From Paenibacillus sp. FSL R10-2782 (GTDB lineage Bacteria; Bacillota; Bacilli; Paenibacillales; Paenibacillaceae), in the NCBI RefSeq assembly GCF_038592985.1, contig NZ_CP151951.1:4641001-4705000 (forward strand): a stretch of DNA of 64,000 nt. Direction: 5' to 3'. The notes below the pieces were generated by a model, which was given only the letters and a program-made list of their open reading frames with translations, was not told where the DNA came from and made no database searches. The translations under genes and the position numbers were made by a program. Of this stretch, positions 53,753-62,700 are shown piece by piece. Each line of letters opens with the position of its first letter. Position 1 is the first letter of the stretch.

Positions 53753-53792
53753 TAACAGTTGATCGTTAATAATAGGATCATGAGGTGATCAA

Positions 53793-54128
53793 ATGAACAT
53801 TCCGCAAATGTGCCCACGGTTTGAAAAAGCTATGGAGCTATTGAGCAAACGTTGGACGGTATTAATCGTGTTTCAACTAACTAGCGGTCCGCAACGATTT
53901 GTCGCTATCGAAAATTCAATCCCCAATTTAAGCGGGAAGGTCCTTTCCGATCGCTTGAAGGAGCTTGAAGAAGAAGGAATCATACAACGTATGGTTTATC
54001 CTGAAAAGCCGGTTCGGATCGAATACTCCCTTACGGATAAGGGACACGATTTAGCGCCATTGTTTGACCATATCGGGACTTGGGCTACCCGCTGGATTGA
54101 AGTTCTGCCAGCAATTGAGCAGCAATAA
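53793..54128 (+). CDS. HxlR-family transcriptional regulator
   Basis: 111-residue winged-helix protein: CPRFEKAMELLSKRWTVLIVFQLTSGPQRFVAIENSIPNLSGKVLSDRLKELEEEGIIQRMVYPEKPVRIEYSLTDKGHDLAPL is the full HxlR domain. Cys9 is placed like the redox- or electrophile-sensing Cys of several HxlR/HypR/QorR proteins. Divergent from the monooxygenase-ribA-ribD operon and probably its regulator. AGGTGAT site before ATG. Confidence 0.92.
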   Translation: MNIPQMCPRFEKAMELLSKRWTVLIVFQLTSGPQRFVAIENSIPNLSGKVLSDRLKELEEEGIIQRMVYPEKPVRIEYSLTDKGHDLAPLFDHIGTWATRWIEVLPAIEQQ

Positions 54129-54170
54129 CCTGGTTAAACCAACACGGACACAGACTGCTAACATGCCAAA

Positions 54171-54224
54171 GAACGCCTTTGCCCCAAGTACAATTCGTAC
54201 TCATGACGCAAGGCGTTCTATTTT
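54171..54224. terminator. Bidirectional terminator between two convergent HxlR genes
   Basis: AGAACGCCTT (54171-54180) pairs with AAGGCGTTCT (54211-54220), with an inner AGTAC/GTACT stem, followed by ATTTTTC. Confidence 0.85.
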
Positions 54225-54252
54225 TCATATGACGGATTGCCCTATGATTTAC

Positions 54253-54636
54253 TTATATATCGCCACGTTGCATTTCCTCGCGTATGGACTGCACCCGCTT
54301 TTTTCCCCAATCATACATCATCTCTACAATCGGTAAAATCGTCATCCCCAGCGCGGTCATTGAATATTCCACTTTTGGGGGCACCTCGGGATACACTTCC
54401 CGGTGTACAATACCATCCTCCATCAATTCTCGCAGTTGATTGGTCAGCACTTTATGAGACAGCTTTGGAAACAGCCTTTGCAAGTCACTGAACCGGTGCG
54501 GCCCTTCCACCCCCAGATGCCATAAAATGACGACCTTCCACTTGCCGCTTAACACTGACAGGGTCAGTTCCTTTTCACAGTTATAGTCTCCGTTGACGAT
54601 TTTCTCCCGTATTTCTTCTCTCAGCGTATCAGACAT
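54253..54636 (-). CDS. HxlR-family transcriptional regulator
   Basis: 127 residues. [78 protein letters not shown] is the HxlR domain, with the family's N-terminal Cys. The frame continues 93 bases upstream, but the AAGGAG site and normal family length fix the ATG at 54636. Divergent from the DJ-1/PfpI gene, which it probably controls. Paralogue of the HxlR gene 130 bases away. Confidence 0.92.
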   Translation of the reverse strand: MSDTLREEIREKIVNGDYNCEKELTLSVLSGKWKVVILWHLGVEGPHRFSDLQRLFPKLSHKVLTNQLRELMEDGIVHREVYPEVPPKVEYSMTALGMTILPIVEMMYDWGKKRVQSIREEMQRGDI

Positions 54637-54796
54637 ATATCGGTTAACTCCTTCTATTCCATCATGATCTTGTACCGTACTTGCTTCATAATTGTAACCT
54701 GCAGGTAACCTCCGCACTTGAAAGTGCATTCTTCACAGCCGAACGAAACCATCCTACAATAATAGATATCGTTTCACATTCAAGGAGGAATGAAGT

Positions 54797-55315
54797 ATGA
54801 GTAAAAAGGCTCTTTTTATTATACCCCCGGAACGCTTTAATGAAGATGAATTGTTTAAACCGAAGGAAGCGCTGGAGCAAGCAGGCGTTACTGTGACGCT
54901 GGCCAGTACCCAAACAGGCGAAATTACTGGTGACTACAATGGGAAAGCAACCGCGAATCTGGTTATTACAGACGCGGTCCCTACTGATTATGACGTAGTC
55001 GCTGTAATCGGCGGATCAGGCACGAATGATCATCTGTGGAACAACGCGGATCTCCAAGCCCTGCTGAAACAAACGCATGAGCAAAAAATTCTGTTGTCCG
55101 GCATCTGCGCAGGCTCTGTAGCCGTGGCCCAAACCGGGCTGCTATCCGGCAGAACGGCTGCATGCTATCCGGTGGATGTGCAAAAGGATCAGCTCCAGAC
55201 GCATCAAGTCGAATATGTGACTCAGCATGTGGTTGCCCATAGCGACATCATCACTGCTGATGGTCCAGACGGCGCACAAGAATTTGGCGAAGCCCTCGTC
55301 CATGCCTTGCAGTAG
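54797..55315 (+). CDS. DJ-1/PfpI family protein
   Basis: 172-residue class I glutamine-amidotransferase-like fold. KALFIIPPERFNEDELFKPKEALEQAGVTVTLAS opens it, DYDVVAVIGGSG is typical, and the nucleophile elbow is LSGICAGSVAVAQ with the reactive Cys near residue 103. Relatives are glyoxalases, deglycases or stress-response proteins. Divergent HxlR gene suggests induction by electrophiles. AAGGAGG before the ATG. Confidence 0.9.
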   Translation: MSKKALFIIPPERFNEDELFKPKEALEQAGVTVTLASTQTGEITGDYNGKATANLVITDAVPTDYDVVAVIGGSGTNDHLWNNADLQALLKQTHEQKILLSGICAGSVAVAQTGLLSGRTAACYPVDVQKDQLQTHQVEYVTQHVVAHSDIITADGPDGAQEFGEALVHALQ

Positions 55316-55350
55316 GTTCGAGCCGAGTCCCAACATTATAGGTAATACGA

Positions 55351-56418
55351 TCAAGCATTTTCAGGTCCTTTTTTTATTGGACTTGGAGATGCTTTCTTTC
55401 TAATACTATAACGTCTCATGGCTCCTGGGACTCCCTTGATTTCCAGCATTCCCTCATAAATCAGGGCTCGAAGCCGATATTCGAAAAATTCATCTCCCAT
55501 CTGCTGATCCAGGTGTCCCATAGCTTCTCCGATCACTCTTGCTGATTTGATAAAATCAGGCTGTGCTTGCTGCTTGTACAACTTATCCACCTTACTCAAA
55601 ATATAGGTGTCATAGTAGTTTTCTTCTACACTAACGATGCTTCCATCCTTCCATATACGTAGCACCTCAGGCTTCATCGCCAGCTCACACCATTCTTCCG
55701 CCATTCGTTCTCTTTCTTCTGGTGTTAAAGAAATACCCTTGTCCTCTTGACTTAGAATAGCTTGTAGTTTGTCAGCAGGTATCTCGCCTGATCGTAAGCC
55801 TGTAGCTTCCGGACGTTTAAATACACGTCTGTAAGCATCTGCCGCATTTTTAATCCGAATATCGTTAGACCTATTCCTCAGCAGGTACATGCTTAAACGA
55901 AGCCCCACCTGCTCAGGCACATTGCTCCCTGTCCAGATCGTAATGTCCGCCTGCGCTGGAATAGCAGCAAACTGCTTCAGCAACAGAAAATCATCCCTTT
56001 CAGCATCCTCATCATGCTCATCATAAATATAATCTCTGAACCATTCCCGCCGTTGCCTACGCCCCATTTCCTGCTGAAGCTGCCCCAATGGGCCAATGGC
56101 ATAGTTATCCCGAAAAGAAATAACCCGATGTGTATCTTCCCATCCCAGTTGTTTGAGTGCTATTTTCATACTCCCTGCAAAAGAATCGCCAATCACAATA
56201 TGCACCTGCGTACCACCCTCGTCAGGCTCCCACCATGAGCGTCTATTTTGAGTCTCAAGCAAGTAATCATATAACTCTGACACTTGCTCATACAAATCAT
56301 CTTTAGAAGCTTCCTTCCGTTTCACAGCTTCTGTCACTTGTAAGATGTCTATCAGCCATAATCTTTGTTCACCCGCAGTCATGCTGCGAATTGCCTCCAC
56401 AAATCCTTTATTCTCCAT
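55351..56418 (-). CDS. DUF1835 / DUF3658 domain protein
   Basis: 355 residues. DUF1835 domain at about 70-190 (VHIVIGDSFAGSMKIALKQLG, RDNYAIGPL, TIWTGSNVPEQVGLRLSMYLLRN) and a C-terminal DUF3658-like part (about 230-330; GDEFFEYRLRALIYEGMLEIKG). The N-terminal 65 residues are helical. Such proteins are widespread in Bacilli with no known function. A GGAGAAG site precedes the ATG. Monocistronic. Confidence 0.85.
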   Translation of the reverse strand: MENKGFVEAIRSMTAGEQRLWLIDILQVTEAVKRKEASKDDLYEQVSELYDYLLETQNRRSWWEPDEGGTQVHIVIGDSFAGSMKIALKQLGWEDTHRVISFRDNYAIGPLGQLQQEMGRRQRREWFRDYIYDEHDEDAERDDFLLLKQFAAIPAQADITIWTGSNVPEQVGLRLSMYLLRNRSNDIRIKNAADAYRRVFKRPEATGLRSGEIPADKLQAILSQEDKGISLTPEERERMAEEWCELAMKPEVLRIWKDGSIVSVEENYYDTYILSKVDKLYKQQAQPDFIKSARVIGEAMGHLDQQMGDEFFEYRLRALIYEGMLEIKGVPGAMRRYSIRKKASPSPIKKGPENA

Positions 56419-56534
56419 GACTTCTTCTCCTTTTACACCTGTTTTTTCGTGCCGCAGTGTCCAATGGAATTGTCGAATCGGAATAGTCGTGCTATGTTAG
56501 AGGAATCGACGTTGTAGCATAGGAGGCTTATGCC

Positions 56535-57239
56535 GTGAATATGAAAGGCAAAATCCATTTACATCAAGTAACGTCCGAATCGTTACGACTGGGCGCCTTA
56601 CTTTCTTTAGTAGGAGGGTTTCTGGACACATACACGTTTGTCGGAAGAGATGGCGTGTTCGCCAATGCACAGACAGGCAATATCGTGCTGCTGGCTGTCA
56701 AAGCCATTCAGGGAAACTGGGGTCAGGCGTTAGCTCATATCCCGCCCCTGATCGCCTTTTCACTGGGTGTTTTTGTAGCCGAGGGAATTAAGAGAAAATC
56801 CACCCACCGTCTGACACCGGACTGGGCCCGTGCCATTCTACTGCTGGAAATTTTCATTTTTTTTATCGTGGGTCTGATTCCGCAGTCGGTTCCCAATACG
56901 GTGGTGACGGTGATCGTCTCATTCGTTGCTTCTGTACAAATGACTTCCTTCCGCAAGCTCATTGATGCGCCGTACACCTCCACCGTCAGCACGGGGAACC
57001 TCAGATCTGCGACAGAGGCGATGTATATCGCCATTACGACCAAGGACACGAATGCTGCCATTCGTGCCATGCGTTACGGTGTCATCCTGACCACCTTTCT
57101 GATCGGAGCTTTTCTGGGAGGATTTTTGACGTTGGCTATTGGAGATAAAGCCATCTGGGGCGCTGTAGTGGCACTCATTTTTTCTTTTATTTTATTTACG
57201 GAAAAAGAACATAAGTGGAAGCTACCCCTGAGCCACTAA
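56535..57239 (+). CDS. YoaK/DUF1275 family membrane protein
   Basis: 234 residues with six hydrophobic segments. LGALLSLVGGFLDTYTFVGRDGVFANAQTGNIVLLAVKAIQGNW is the DUF1275 signature; VQMTSFRKLIDAPYTSTVSTGNLRSATEAMY is its second conserved block. Function unknown, presumed transporter. GTG start with AGGAGG eight bases upstream; an ATG two codons on is an alternative. Confidence 0.9.
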   Translation: MNMKGKIHLHQVTSESLRLGALLSLVGGFLDTYTFVGRDGVFANAQTGNIVLLAVKAIQGNWGQALAHIPPLIAFSLGVFVAEGIKRKSTHRLTPDWARAILLLEIFIFFIVGLIPQSVPNTVVTVIVSFVASVQMTSFRKLIDAPYTSTVSTGNLRSATEAMYIAITTKDTNAAIRAMRYGVILTTFLIGAFLGGFLTLAIGDKAIWGAVVALIFSFILFTEKEHKWKLPLSH

Positions 57240-57246
57240 TCCTGCA

Positions 57247-58422
57247 TTAGCCCTGAATAAACTGCCGCTGGGCGGTTTCAAAAAAGTTCAAAAGGTCTTC
57301 ACGTGACGAAAACGCTGCCTGAGCCGATTGGTTGCTGCCGCCACCCTTTCCCTGAAACGCGCCCAGATGCTCTTTAAAATACGCCCCGCAGGCAACATCC
57401 TGTGTGCCGTTATGCGTCAGAATGATTTTGTTTTCTGCTGTGGTGGCTAATATTACAAGTAAATCATGTTCAGATGTCAGCTTGACAGCCATTTGCTGTA
57501 ATTCCTGAAGGGCTTTTTGTTCAAAAATATGAGCCAAAACGTTCCCCTGAACAGCAGAAAGCAACTCTGCTGTCTGATACGAAGTATTTTCTTCTTGCAG
57601 GATGTCCACTTGCGCCTTGAGCTGCTTATGCTCCTGCTCCCACTTTTCAAAGCGGGTCAAGATATCCTTGCGCCCGGTATTAAACTTCGAAGACAGCACG
57701 TCCAAAATCTGAAGACTTTCGTTAAAATCCTGAAGCGCGCGAACGCCGCATTTAAAATGGATTCTCGCCAGCCCCTTTTGCTTCTCCCATTTCAGACATT
57801 TGATCATTCCAATTTCTCCGGTTCGGCCGACATGTGTACCGCCGCAAGCATTGTATTCAATACCTTCAATCTCGACAAAGCGGATATTCTCCGTTACTTT
57901 TGGCATTTTCACAAGTGGAATGTCCTTCAATTGCTCATTCGTTACAACATAACTATGGATGCTGCGGTTACTATAGATTTGCCGATTCACTTCCTGCTCG
58001 ATGGCGGATAACTGCGCAGGTGTCAGCTCAGAACAGTTTACATCAATTGTGGCGTACTCTTGTCCCAGATGAAAGCTTTCCGTCTGCGCTCCCAGCAATT
58101 CCCGACAAATCGCCGACAGCAAATGCTGTCCACTATGCTGCTGCATATGATCAAATCTGCGCTCCCAATCCAACGTACAAGCTACCTTTTCATCTTCCGG
58201 CAAACGTTCAACCTGATGCCAAATATCGCCCTCCTCCAGAAAAACATCCATCACCGGAATGCCCTGAATCGTTCCCGTATCACATGGCTGACCCCCTCCA
58301 TGCGGATAAAAAGCCGTTTCCTCCAGCATAACAAAATTTCCGCCGTCTCTTTCCATGCTGCGAGTAATATAAGTCTCCCACTCCGTAAGGGTCGGAGAAG
58401 AGTAGTATAGTTTTGTTGTCAT
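57247..58422 (-). CDS. Alanyl-tRNA editing protein, AlaX-L type
   Basis: 391 residues. An N-terminal second-additional-domain region, then HMQQHSGQHLLSAI (about 92-105; zinc His pair) and CGGTHVGRTGEIG (about 193-205; Cys and His), form the editing site that removes Ser or Gly from mischarged tRNA-Ala. A coiled coil (about 255-285) leads to a DHHA1 domain ending in GGGSNQSAQAAF. No aminoacylation domain. Converges on the YoaK-like gene. Confidence 0.93.
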   Translation of the reverse strand: MTTKLYYSSPTLTEWETYITRSMERDGGNFVMLEETAFYPHGGGQPCDTGTIQGIPVMDVFLEEGDIWHQVERLPEDEKVACTLDWERRFDHMQQHSGQHLLSAICRELLGAQTESFHLGQEYATIDVNCSELTPAQLSAIEQEVNRQIYSNRSIHSYVVTNEQLKDIPLVKMPKVTENIRFVEIEGIEYNACGGTHVGRTGEIGMIKCLKWEKQKGLARIHFKCGVRALQDFNESLQILDVLSSKFNTGRKDILTRFEKWEQEHKQLKAQVDILQEENTSYQTAELLSAVQGNVLAHIFEQKALQELQQMAVKLTSEHDLLVILATTAENKIILTHNGTQDVACGAYFKEHLGAFQGKGGGSNQSAQAAFSSREDLLNFFETAQRQFIQG

Positions 58423-58444
58423 TCAAGGTTCCTCACTTTGGATT

Positions 58445-59320
58445 TCAATTTTTAAAAAACGTCTCCATTTTTTGAATAAAGGCTTTTGCGGCTGGACCTA
58501 CATATTTATCTACACGATAAAACATTTCCAAATGTCGGGTAGGCGCATGCTTGATCGGAATCGCGCGAATCCCCAGTGACCCGAAGCTTTCAATCAGTTG
58601 GCTCGGCTGAATCGTAGCTCCTATGCCTTCTTTCACCAGTTGAAACAGGGACGTTGCTGAGCCTGTTTCCATCAAAGGATGGATTAAAATCCCCTGATCT
58701 TCACACCAACGATCCACCAGATCACGCCCGACAAACCCTTTGGGATACATCACTAAAGGCATGTTTGCCAAGTCTTCCGGTACAATTATATCTTTGTCTG
58801 CTAAATCATGTTCTGTATTTACATACAAGCTGTGCGTTTCCGTATAAAAAGGGATGCGGTGCAAACGGTGATCCGAATGAAGCCCCAAGCCTACTCCAAT
58901 ATCCACTTTATTATCGAGCACTTCATTGTAAATATCAATCGAGGGAATGACCTGAACCTTCGTATGAGGAAACTCCTTGTGAAAGCTGATCAGTATAGGA
59001 GTCAGTCGATAATCCAGATCAGAGGGCAGAACCGCAACACGTAAATGACCGTTATGGAGATGGGTCAGATCAGATATAGCGTTTTTTGCATTTTCCAATT
59101 GCTGAATGACTTGTGAAGCGTAGTGCTCCAAAAGCTCGCCTGCTTCCGTCTTTACGGTTTTCTTGCCGATACGGTCGAACAAAGGGACCCCCACCTCATC
59201 CTCTAATACCCGTATTTGCTGGCTCAGCGTAGGCTGCGAAATCCCCAGCTTGTAGGCGGCCTCAGAAAAATGCAGCTCTTTGCACAATCGAAGAAAATAT
59301 TGCAATTGCCGTATTTCCAT
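58445..59320 (-). CDS. LysR-family transcriptional regulator
   Basis: 291 residues. HTH at 1-60 (MEIRQLQYFLRLCKELHFSEAAYKLGISQPTLSQQIRVLEDEVGVPLFDR) and a substrate-binding domain at about 90-290. It resembles CynR/CitR-type regulators. The GGAGG site points to the ATG at 59320 rather than one 21 bases upstream. Divergent from a CynX-type MFS gene; a palindrome between them fits a LysR site. Confidence 0.93.
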   Translation of the reverse strand: MEIRQLQYFLRLCKELHFSEAAYKLGISQPTLSQQIRVLEDEVGVPLFDRIGKKTVKTEAGELLEHYASQVIQQLENAKNAISDLTHLHNGHLRVAVLPSDLDYRLTPILISFHKEFPHTKVQVIPSIDIYNEVLDNKVDIGVGLGLHSDHRLHRIPFYTETHSLYVNTEHDLADKDIIVPEDLANMPLVMYPKGFVGRDLVDRWCEDQGILIHPLMETGSATSLFQLVKEGIGATIQPSQLIESFGSLGIRAIPIKHAPTRHLEMFYRVDKYVGPAAKAFIQKMETFFKN

Positions 59321-59339
59321 AGAACCTCGCCTCCGAATC

Positions 59340-59354
59340 ATAGTTTATAACTAT
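59340..59354. promoter_or_regulatory. LysR-type operator candidate
   Basis: ATAGTT-TAT-AACTAT is a perfect inverted repeat containing the T-N11-A pattern, 20 bases upstream of the regulator start and between divergent genes. Confidence 0.65.
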
Positions 59355-59437
59355 TGTTTATATAGAATAAATAGTATTGATCTATTATATAGCGAAATCT
59401 ACAATGAATTCAATGTTAAAGAAAAGAGGCGATTTGT

Positions 59438-60598
59438 ATGCGTTTGGTGTATCTCATCCTGATTATATTTTTTATCTCCTTAAATTTAAGACCCTCCATT
59501 ACGTCCGTCGGGCCTTTACTGGATATCATTCAAGCTCATTTGGGATTAAGCGGGGTGAACGCCAGTTTAATCACGGCGCTGCCTATTTTTTGTATGGGCC
59601 TCTTCTCTCTGTCATCTATCTGGCTCCAGCGTCGCTTAGGTATTGAAAGGTCTTTGCTTGCAGCTATGTTGTTGATCCTCATAGCCACGTTCCTGCGCAT
59701 GTTCGTTCATCATACTTCCTTCCTGCTCGCTACCGCTATATTCTCTGGAATAGGTATCGGAATCGCAGGCCCCTTGGTTGCGGGGTTTATCAAAAAATAT
59801 TTTCCCGAGAAACCAGGGTTAACCGGGCTTTATTCCGTTTCCATGGTAATCGGAGCAGCCGTTGCATCCAGCTTTTCTGTCCCACTTTTCCGGCAAATGG
59901 ACTCTTGGCAGCACGCTCTAAGCTTCTGGAGCATTTTAGCGGTTCCCGCTGTGCTACTCCTTCTTCCCCTGCTTCAAAAAAGAGAAGCACCTGCAAAAAA
60001 ACTGCGGATTTCATCTTTCTCGATCAGGAATAAACGGGTACATTTATTTACTTTATTTTTTGGCTGTATGGCGGGTATTTTTTACGCTGTGACTGCTTGG
60101 CTGGCCCCCATCGCGCAAGCTGCGGGTTTAGACCATGCTCAATCCGGTATGGTGCTTACCCTATTTACCCTGATTCAAATCCCGGTAAGCTTCTCCATTC
60201 CTCTTCTTGCCGGTAAATCAGGAAACAGAACAACATGGCTGCTTCTATGTGGTCTATCTGAATTGATCGGCATTGTCCTGTTGATGACACACTCTTCTCC
60301 CTGGGTGGCTGCTATTTTCCTGGGCATCGGCGCTGGTGGACTGTTTCCTTTAGCGCTACTCATTCCAATCGAAGAAGCAGTGCATACAGAAGAAGCCACC
60401 TCATGGTCTGCCATGATGCAATTTGGAGGATATTTGCTAGGCTCTCTGGGACCTGCCTTGATCGGGCTGAGCCTCGACCTTTTTCAGACATTTACACCAA
60501 CCTTGTTCATACTGGCTATGATCATATGTACGATGATGGTGGTGGGCTTAAAAATAGGGAACAAAGCTAAACTTCCGCTTTCCGATAAAATTTTATAA
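59438..60598 (+). CDS. MFS transporter, CynX/NimT family
   Basis: 386 residues, 12 hydrophobic segments. FFISLNLRPSITSVGPLLDIIQAHLGLS and GIGIGIAGPLVAGFIKKYFPEK are typical of the CynX (cyanate)/NimT (2-nitroimidazole) group. Substrate is not predictable. AAGAGGCG site before the ATG. Paired with the LysR gene, which probably controls it. Confidence 0.9.
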   Translation: MRLVYLILIIFFISLNLRPSITSVGPLLDIIQAHLGLSGVNASLITALPIFCMGLFSLSSIWLQRRLGIERSLLAAMLLILIATFLRMFVHHTSFLLATAIFSGIGIGIAGPLVAGFIKKYFPEKPGLTGLYSVSMVIGAAVASSFSVPLFRQMDSWQHALSFWSILAVPAVLLLLPLLQKREAPAKKLRISSFSIRNKRVHLFTLFFGCMAGIFYAVTAWLAPIAQAAGLDHAQSGMVLTLFTLIQIPVSFSIPLLAGKSGNRTTWLLLCGLSELIGIVLLMTHSSPWVAAIFLGIGAGGLFPLALLIPIEEAVHTEEATSWSAMMQFGGYLLGSLGPALIGLSLDLFQTFTPTLFILAMIICTMMVVGLKIGNKAKLPLSDKIL

Positions 60599-60660
60599 AC
60601 TCCGTAAACAAAGAATCTCATTAAAATTTAGCTTGTAATTTAAATATTATTGTATTATGA

Positions 60661-60672
60661 TTAGCCCGCTAA
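60661..60672. promoter_or_regulatory. Palindrome upstream of marR
   Basis: TTAGC-CC-GCTAA, a perfect inverted repeat 45 bases before the marR start. A related GTTAGCCGGGTTAC lies before the HlyD gene at 61270-61283, so it may be a MarR operator used twice. Confidence 0.4.
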
Positions 60673-60716
60673 CAAAATTTTGAATTGTAATAACTTCCAG
60701 CAGAAAGGAGAACCCT

Positions 60717-61247
60717 ATGGATTTTGATTTACGGGATTTGCCCACTCGTGAAACACTTCAAGAATTTTCCAAGCGTATTCCCGAGATTGATATCAAAGCC
60801 ACAGAAGCCATGCTATTCTTTATGCGCGTATCCTCCAGTGCTTTTAAAGTTAGCTTTGAGGGCTTTGAACAATTCGGTATATCTCATGGAAAATTTTCAA
60901 TATTAATTCTCTTGTACCGAAACATGAACATAGGACTGATGGCTACAGAGCTTGCGGAGAAAGTGGGAATAAGCAAACCTACTGTTACCGGACTCATTGA
61001 CCGCTTAGAGCGCGATGGTCTTGTCCTTAGACAAAGTCACCCTTCTGACCGTCGTATGAGCATCGTTAAACTGACTGATCAAGGGACAGAACTGATGGAG
61101 CGGCTTCTGCCTGTACATTTTACAAGCACCTCCAGGCTGATGAGCCACCTATCCACCAATGAAAAAGAGTTATTGCTGATGTTACTGCAAAAAATAGAAC
61201 TCGGCATTCCCCAAGCACAAGAACTATATAAAAAAGTGAAACCTTAA
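60717..61247 (+). CDS. MarR-family transcriptional regulator
   Basis: 176 residues. The winged helix spans about 55-125: FSILILLYRNMNIGLMATELAEKVGISKPTVTGLIDRLERDGLVLRQSHPSDRRMSIVKLTDQGTELM, including the DRR wing motif. An N-terminal 45-residue extension precedes the dimerisation helices. AAAGGAG site. It lies directly upstream of efflux-type genes in the same direction and probably represses them. Confidence 0.93.
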   Translation: MDFDLRDLPTRETLQEFSKRIPEIDIKATEAMLFFMRVSSSAFKVSFEGFEQFGISHGKFSILILLYRNMNIGLMATELAEKVGISKPTVTGLIDRLERDGLVLRQSHPSDRRMSIVKLTDQGTELMERLLPVHFTSTSRLMSHLSTNEKELLLMLLQKIELGIPQAQELYKKVKP

Positions 61248-61380
61248 TAACTCTAAAATCTACGCTTTAGTTAGCCGGGTTACTTTTTAATTTTAAAATA
61301 AATAATATCTACATACCCTATTATTTATTCTATCTTCATGCCTAATCCAATTGATTAACTTAAAGGAGCGTATTTACTCA

Positions 61381-62700
61381 ATGAATCGCACACAAGTCAC
61401 CAGTCTCATTATTCCTCTAATTTCTATTGCCTGTCTGATTGGCGGAGGTTTTCTGCTTCAAACCAACGGACAAGACCAAGTCAACGCTTCACGATCTGTT
61501 AAAGGTACAACCCTGAATTCCGACAGCATTCATGTATCCTTTGAACAAGTAGGCGGAAAAGTCCTCAGCATTCCAGTAAAAGAGGAAACTCCCGTAAAAA
61601 AGGGGGCTATCCTTATGACGCTGGACGCCAAAGATGTAGATTTGCAAATTGAGCAACTACGAACACAAATTGCCCAGTTCAATACACAGATCAGCCAACA
61701 GCAAAAATCAATTGACTTAGGTTATGCACGAGCTGCAACTCAGGAAAAGCAGGCACAGCTCGATATTGCACAATCCCAAGTAACTCAAAGCAAGAGTCAA
61801 GCAGCATTGCAGCGGGCAGAAGCCGCTGAGCGTCAAGCCACAGCAGCGGAAAAGCATGTCAATGATGGTGCTCGACATGAGGACATTCAGCAACAGCGAA
61901 TTGCAGTAGCCTCCGCAACCAAAAGCGTTCAGACGGCCCAAATTAACTATAATCGTAACAAAGCACTATATGATGCAGGCAGTGTATCCAAAGCTGCATT
62001 GGATGATGCCGAGTCATCATTGACTTTAGCTAAAAATCAGTTGAGTCAGCAACAAGAGTCTCTGCAAAAGCTGCTCAATGGCGCAACCACAGAAGAACGA
62101 ATGCAAGCCAAAGAGCAAACGACACAAGCATCTGTTGCTGTAAAACAAGCAGCGGAAGAAATTCGTGGTGCCCAATTGTCCGTGGATCGTTCCAAAACAC
62201 AACTGGAAACCATTCAGCAAAGTCGTCAACAGCTAGCAGATCAGAAGCTGGCCGTTGATCTTCTACAGCAACAAAAGGAAACACAGGAAGTCCAGCTTAA
62301 AACGCTATTACTCAAAAAAGAACGTCTGGTGTTGAAAGCACCGCAGGATGGCAAGATCACTGCTATCAGTACCAAAGTGGGCGAAAATGTGGGACAAGGG
62401 TCTCCCGTTATTACTTTAGAAACCAACGAGTTATATTACGATCTCTATGTGAGCGAAGATCAAGTGGGGAAATTTAAAGCCAATAAAGAAGTTAAAACCC
62501 ACATCTCGGCTCTAAATAAGGATTTGCAAGGTGTTGTACGCTATGTTACATCTGCACCACAATTCGCTAATGTAAAAATGTCTCGTGAAAAAGGTGAGGC
62601 GGATACCGCTACATTCCAAGTACGTGTATATGTACCAAAAGAATCTACTTTGCTACCGGGTATGACAGTTGAGGTGAATACTGATGAAATCTCTTCGTGA
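61381..62700 (+). CDS. HlyD-family membrane fusion (adaptor) protein
   Basis: 439 residues. One N-terminal membrane helix (about 6-25), a first half of the lipoyl domain (VSFEQVGGKVLSIPVKEETPVKKGAILMTLDAKD), a long Gln/Ala-rich coiled coil (about 80-305), the second lipoyl half (LVLKAPQDGKITAISTKVGENVGQGSPVITLE) and a C-terminal beta barrel (YVPKESTLLPGMTVEVNTDE). The AAGGAG site favours the ATG at 61381 over a TTG 30 bases earlier. Its stop overlaps the permease start by 17 bases. Likely part of an exporter. Confidence 0.92.
   Translation: MNRTQVTSLIIPLISIACLIGGGFLLQTNGQDQVNASRSVKGTTLNSDSIHVSFEQVGGKVLSIPVKEETPVKKGAILMTLDAKDVDLQIEQLRTQIAQFNTQISQQQKSIDLGYARAATQEKQAQLDIAQSQVTQSKSQAALQRAEAAERQATAAEKHVNDGARHEDIQQQRIAVASATKSVQTAQINYNRNKALYDAGSVSKAALDDAESSLTLAKNQLSQQQESLQKLLNGATTEERMQAKEQTTQASVAVKQAAEEIRGAQLSVDRSKTQLETIQQSRQQLADQKLAVDLLQQQKETQEVQLKTLLLKKERLVLKAPQDGKITAISTKVGENVGQGSPVITLETNELYYDLYVSEDQVGKFKANKEVKTHISALNKDLQGVVRYVTSAPQFANVKMSREKGEADTATFQVRVYVPKESTLLPGMTVEVNTDEISS

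Noticed and set aside
53533..53792. FMN riboswitch upstream of the monooxygenase-ribA-ribD operon
   Set aside because: The region is AT-rich with palindromes and shows none of the conserved FMN-aptamer segments.
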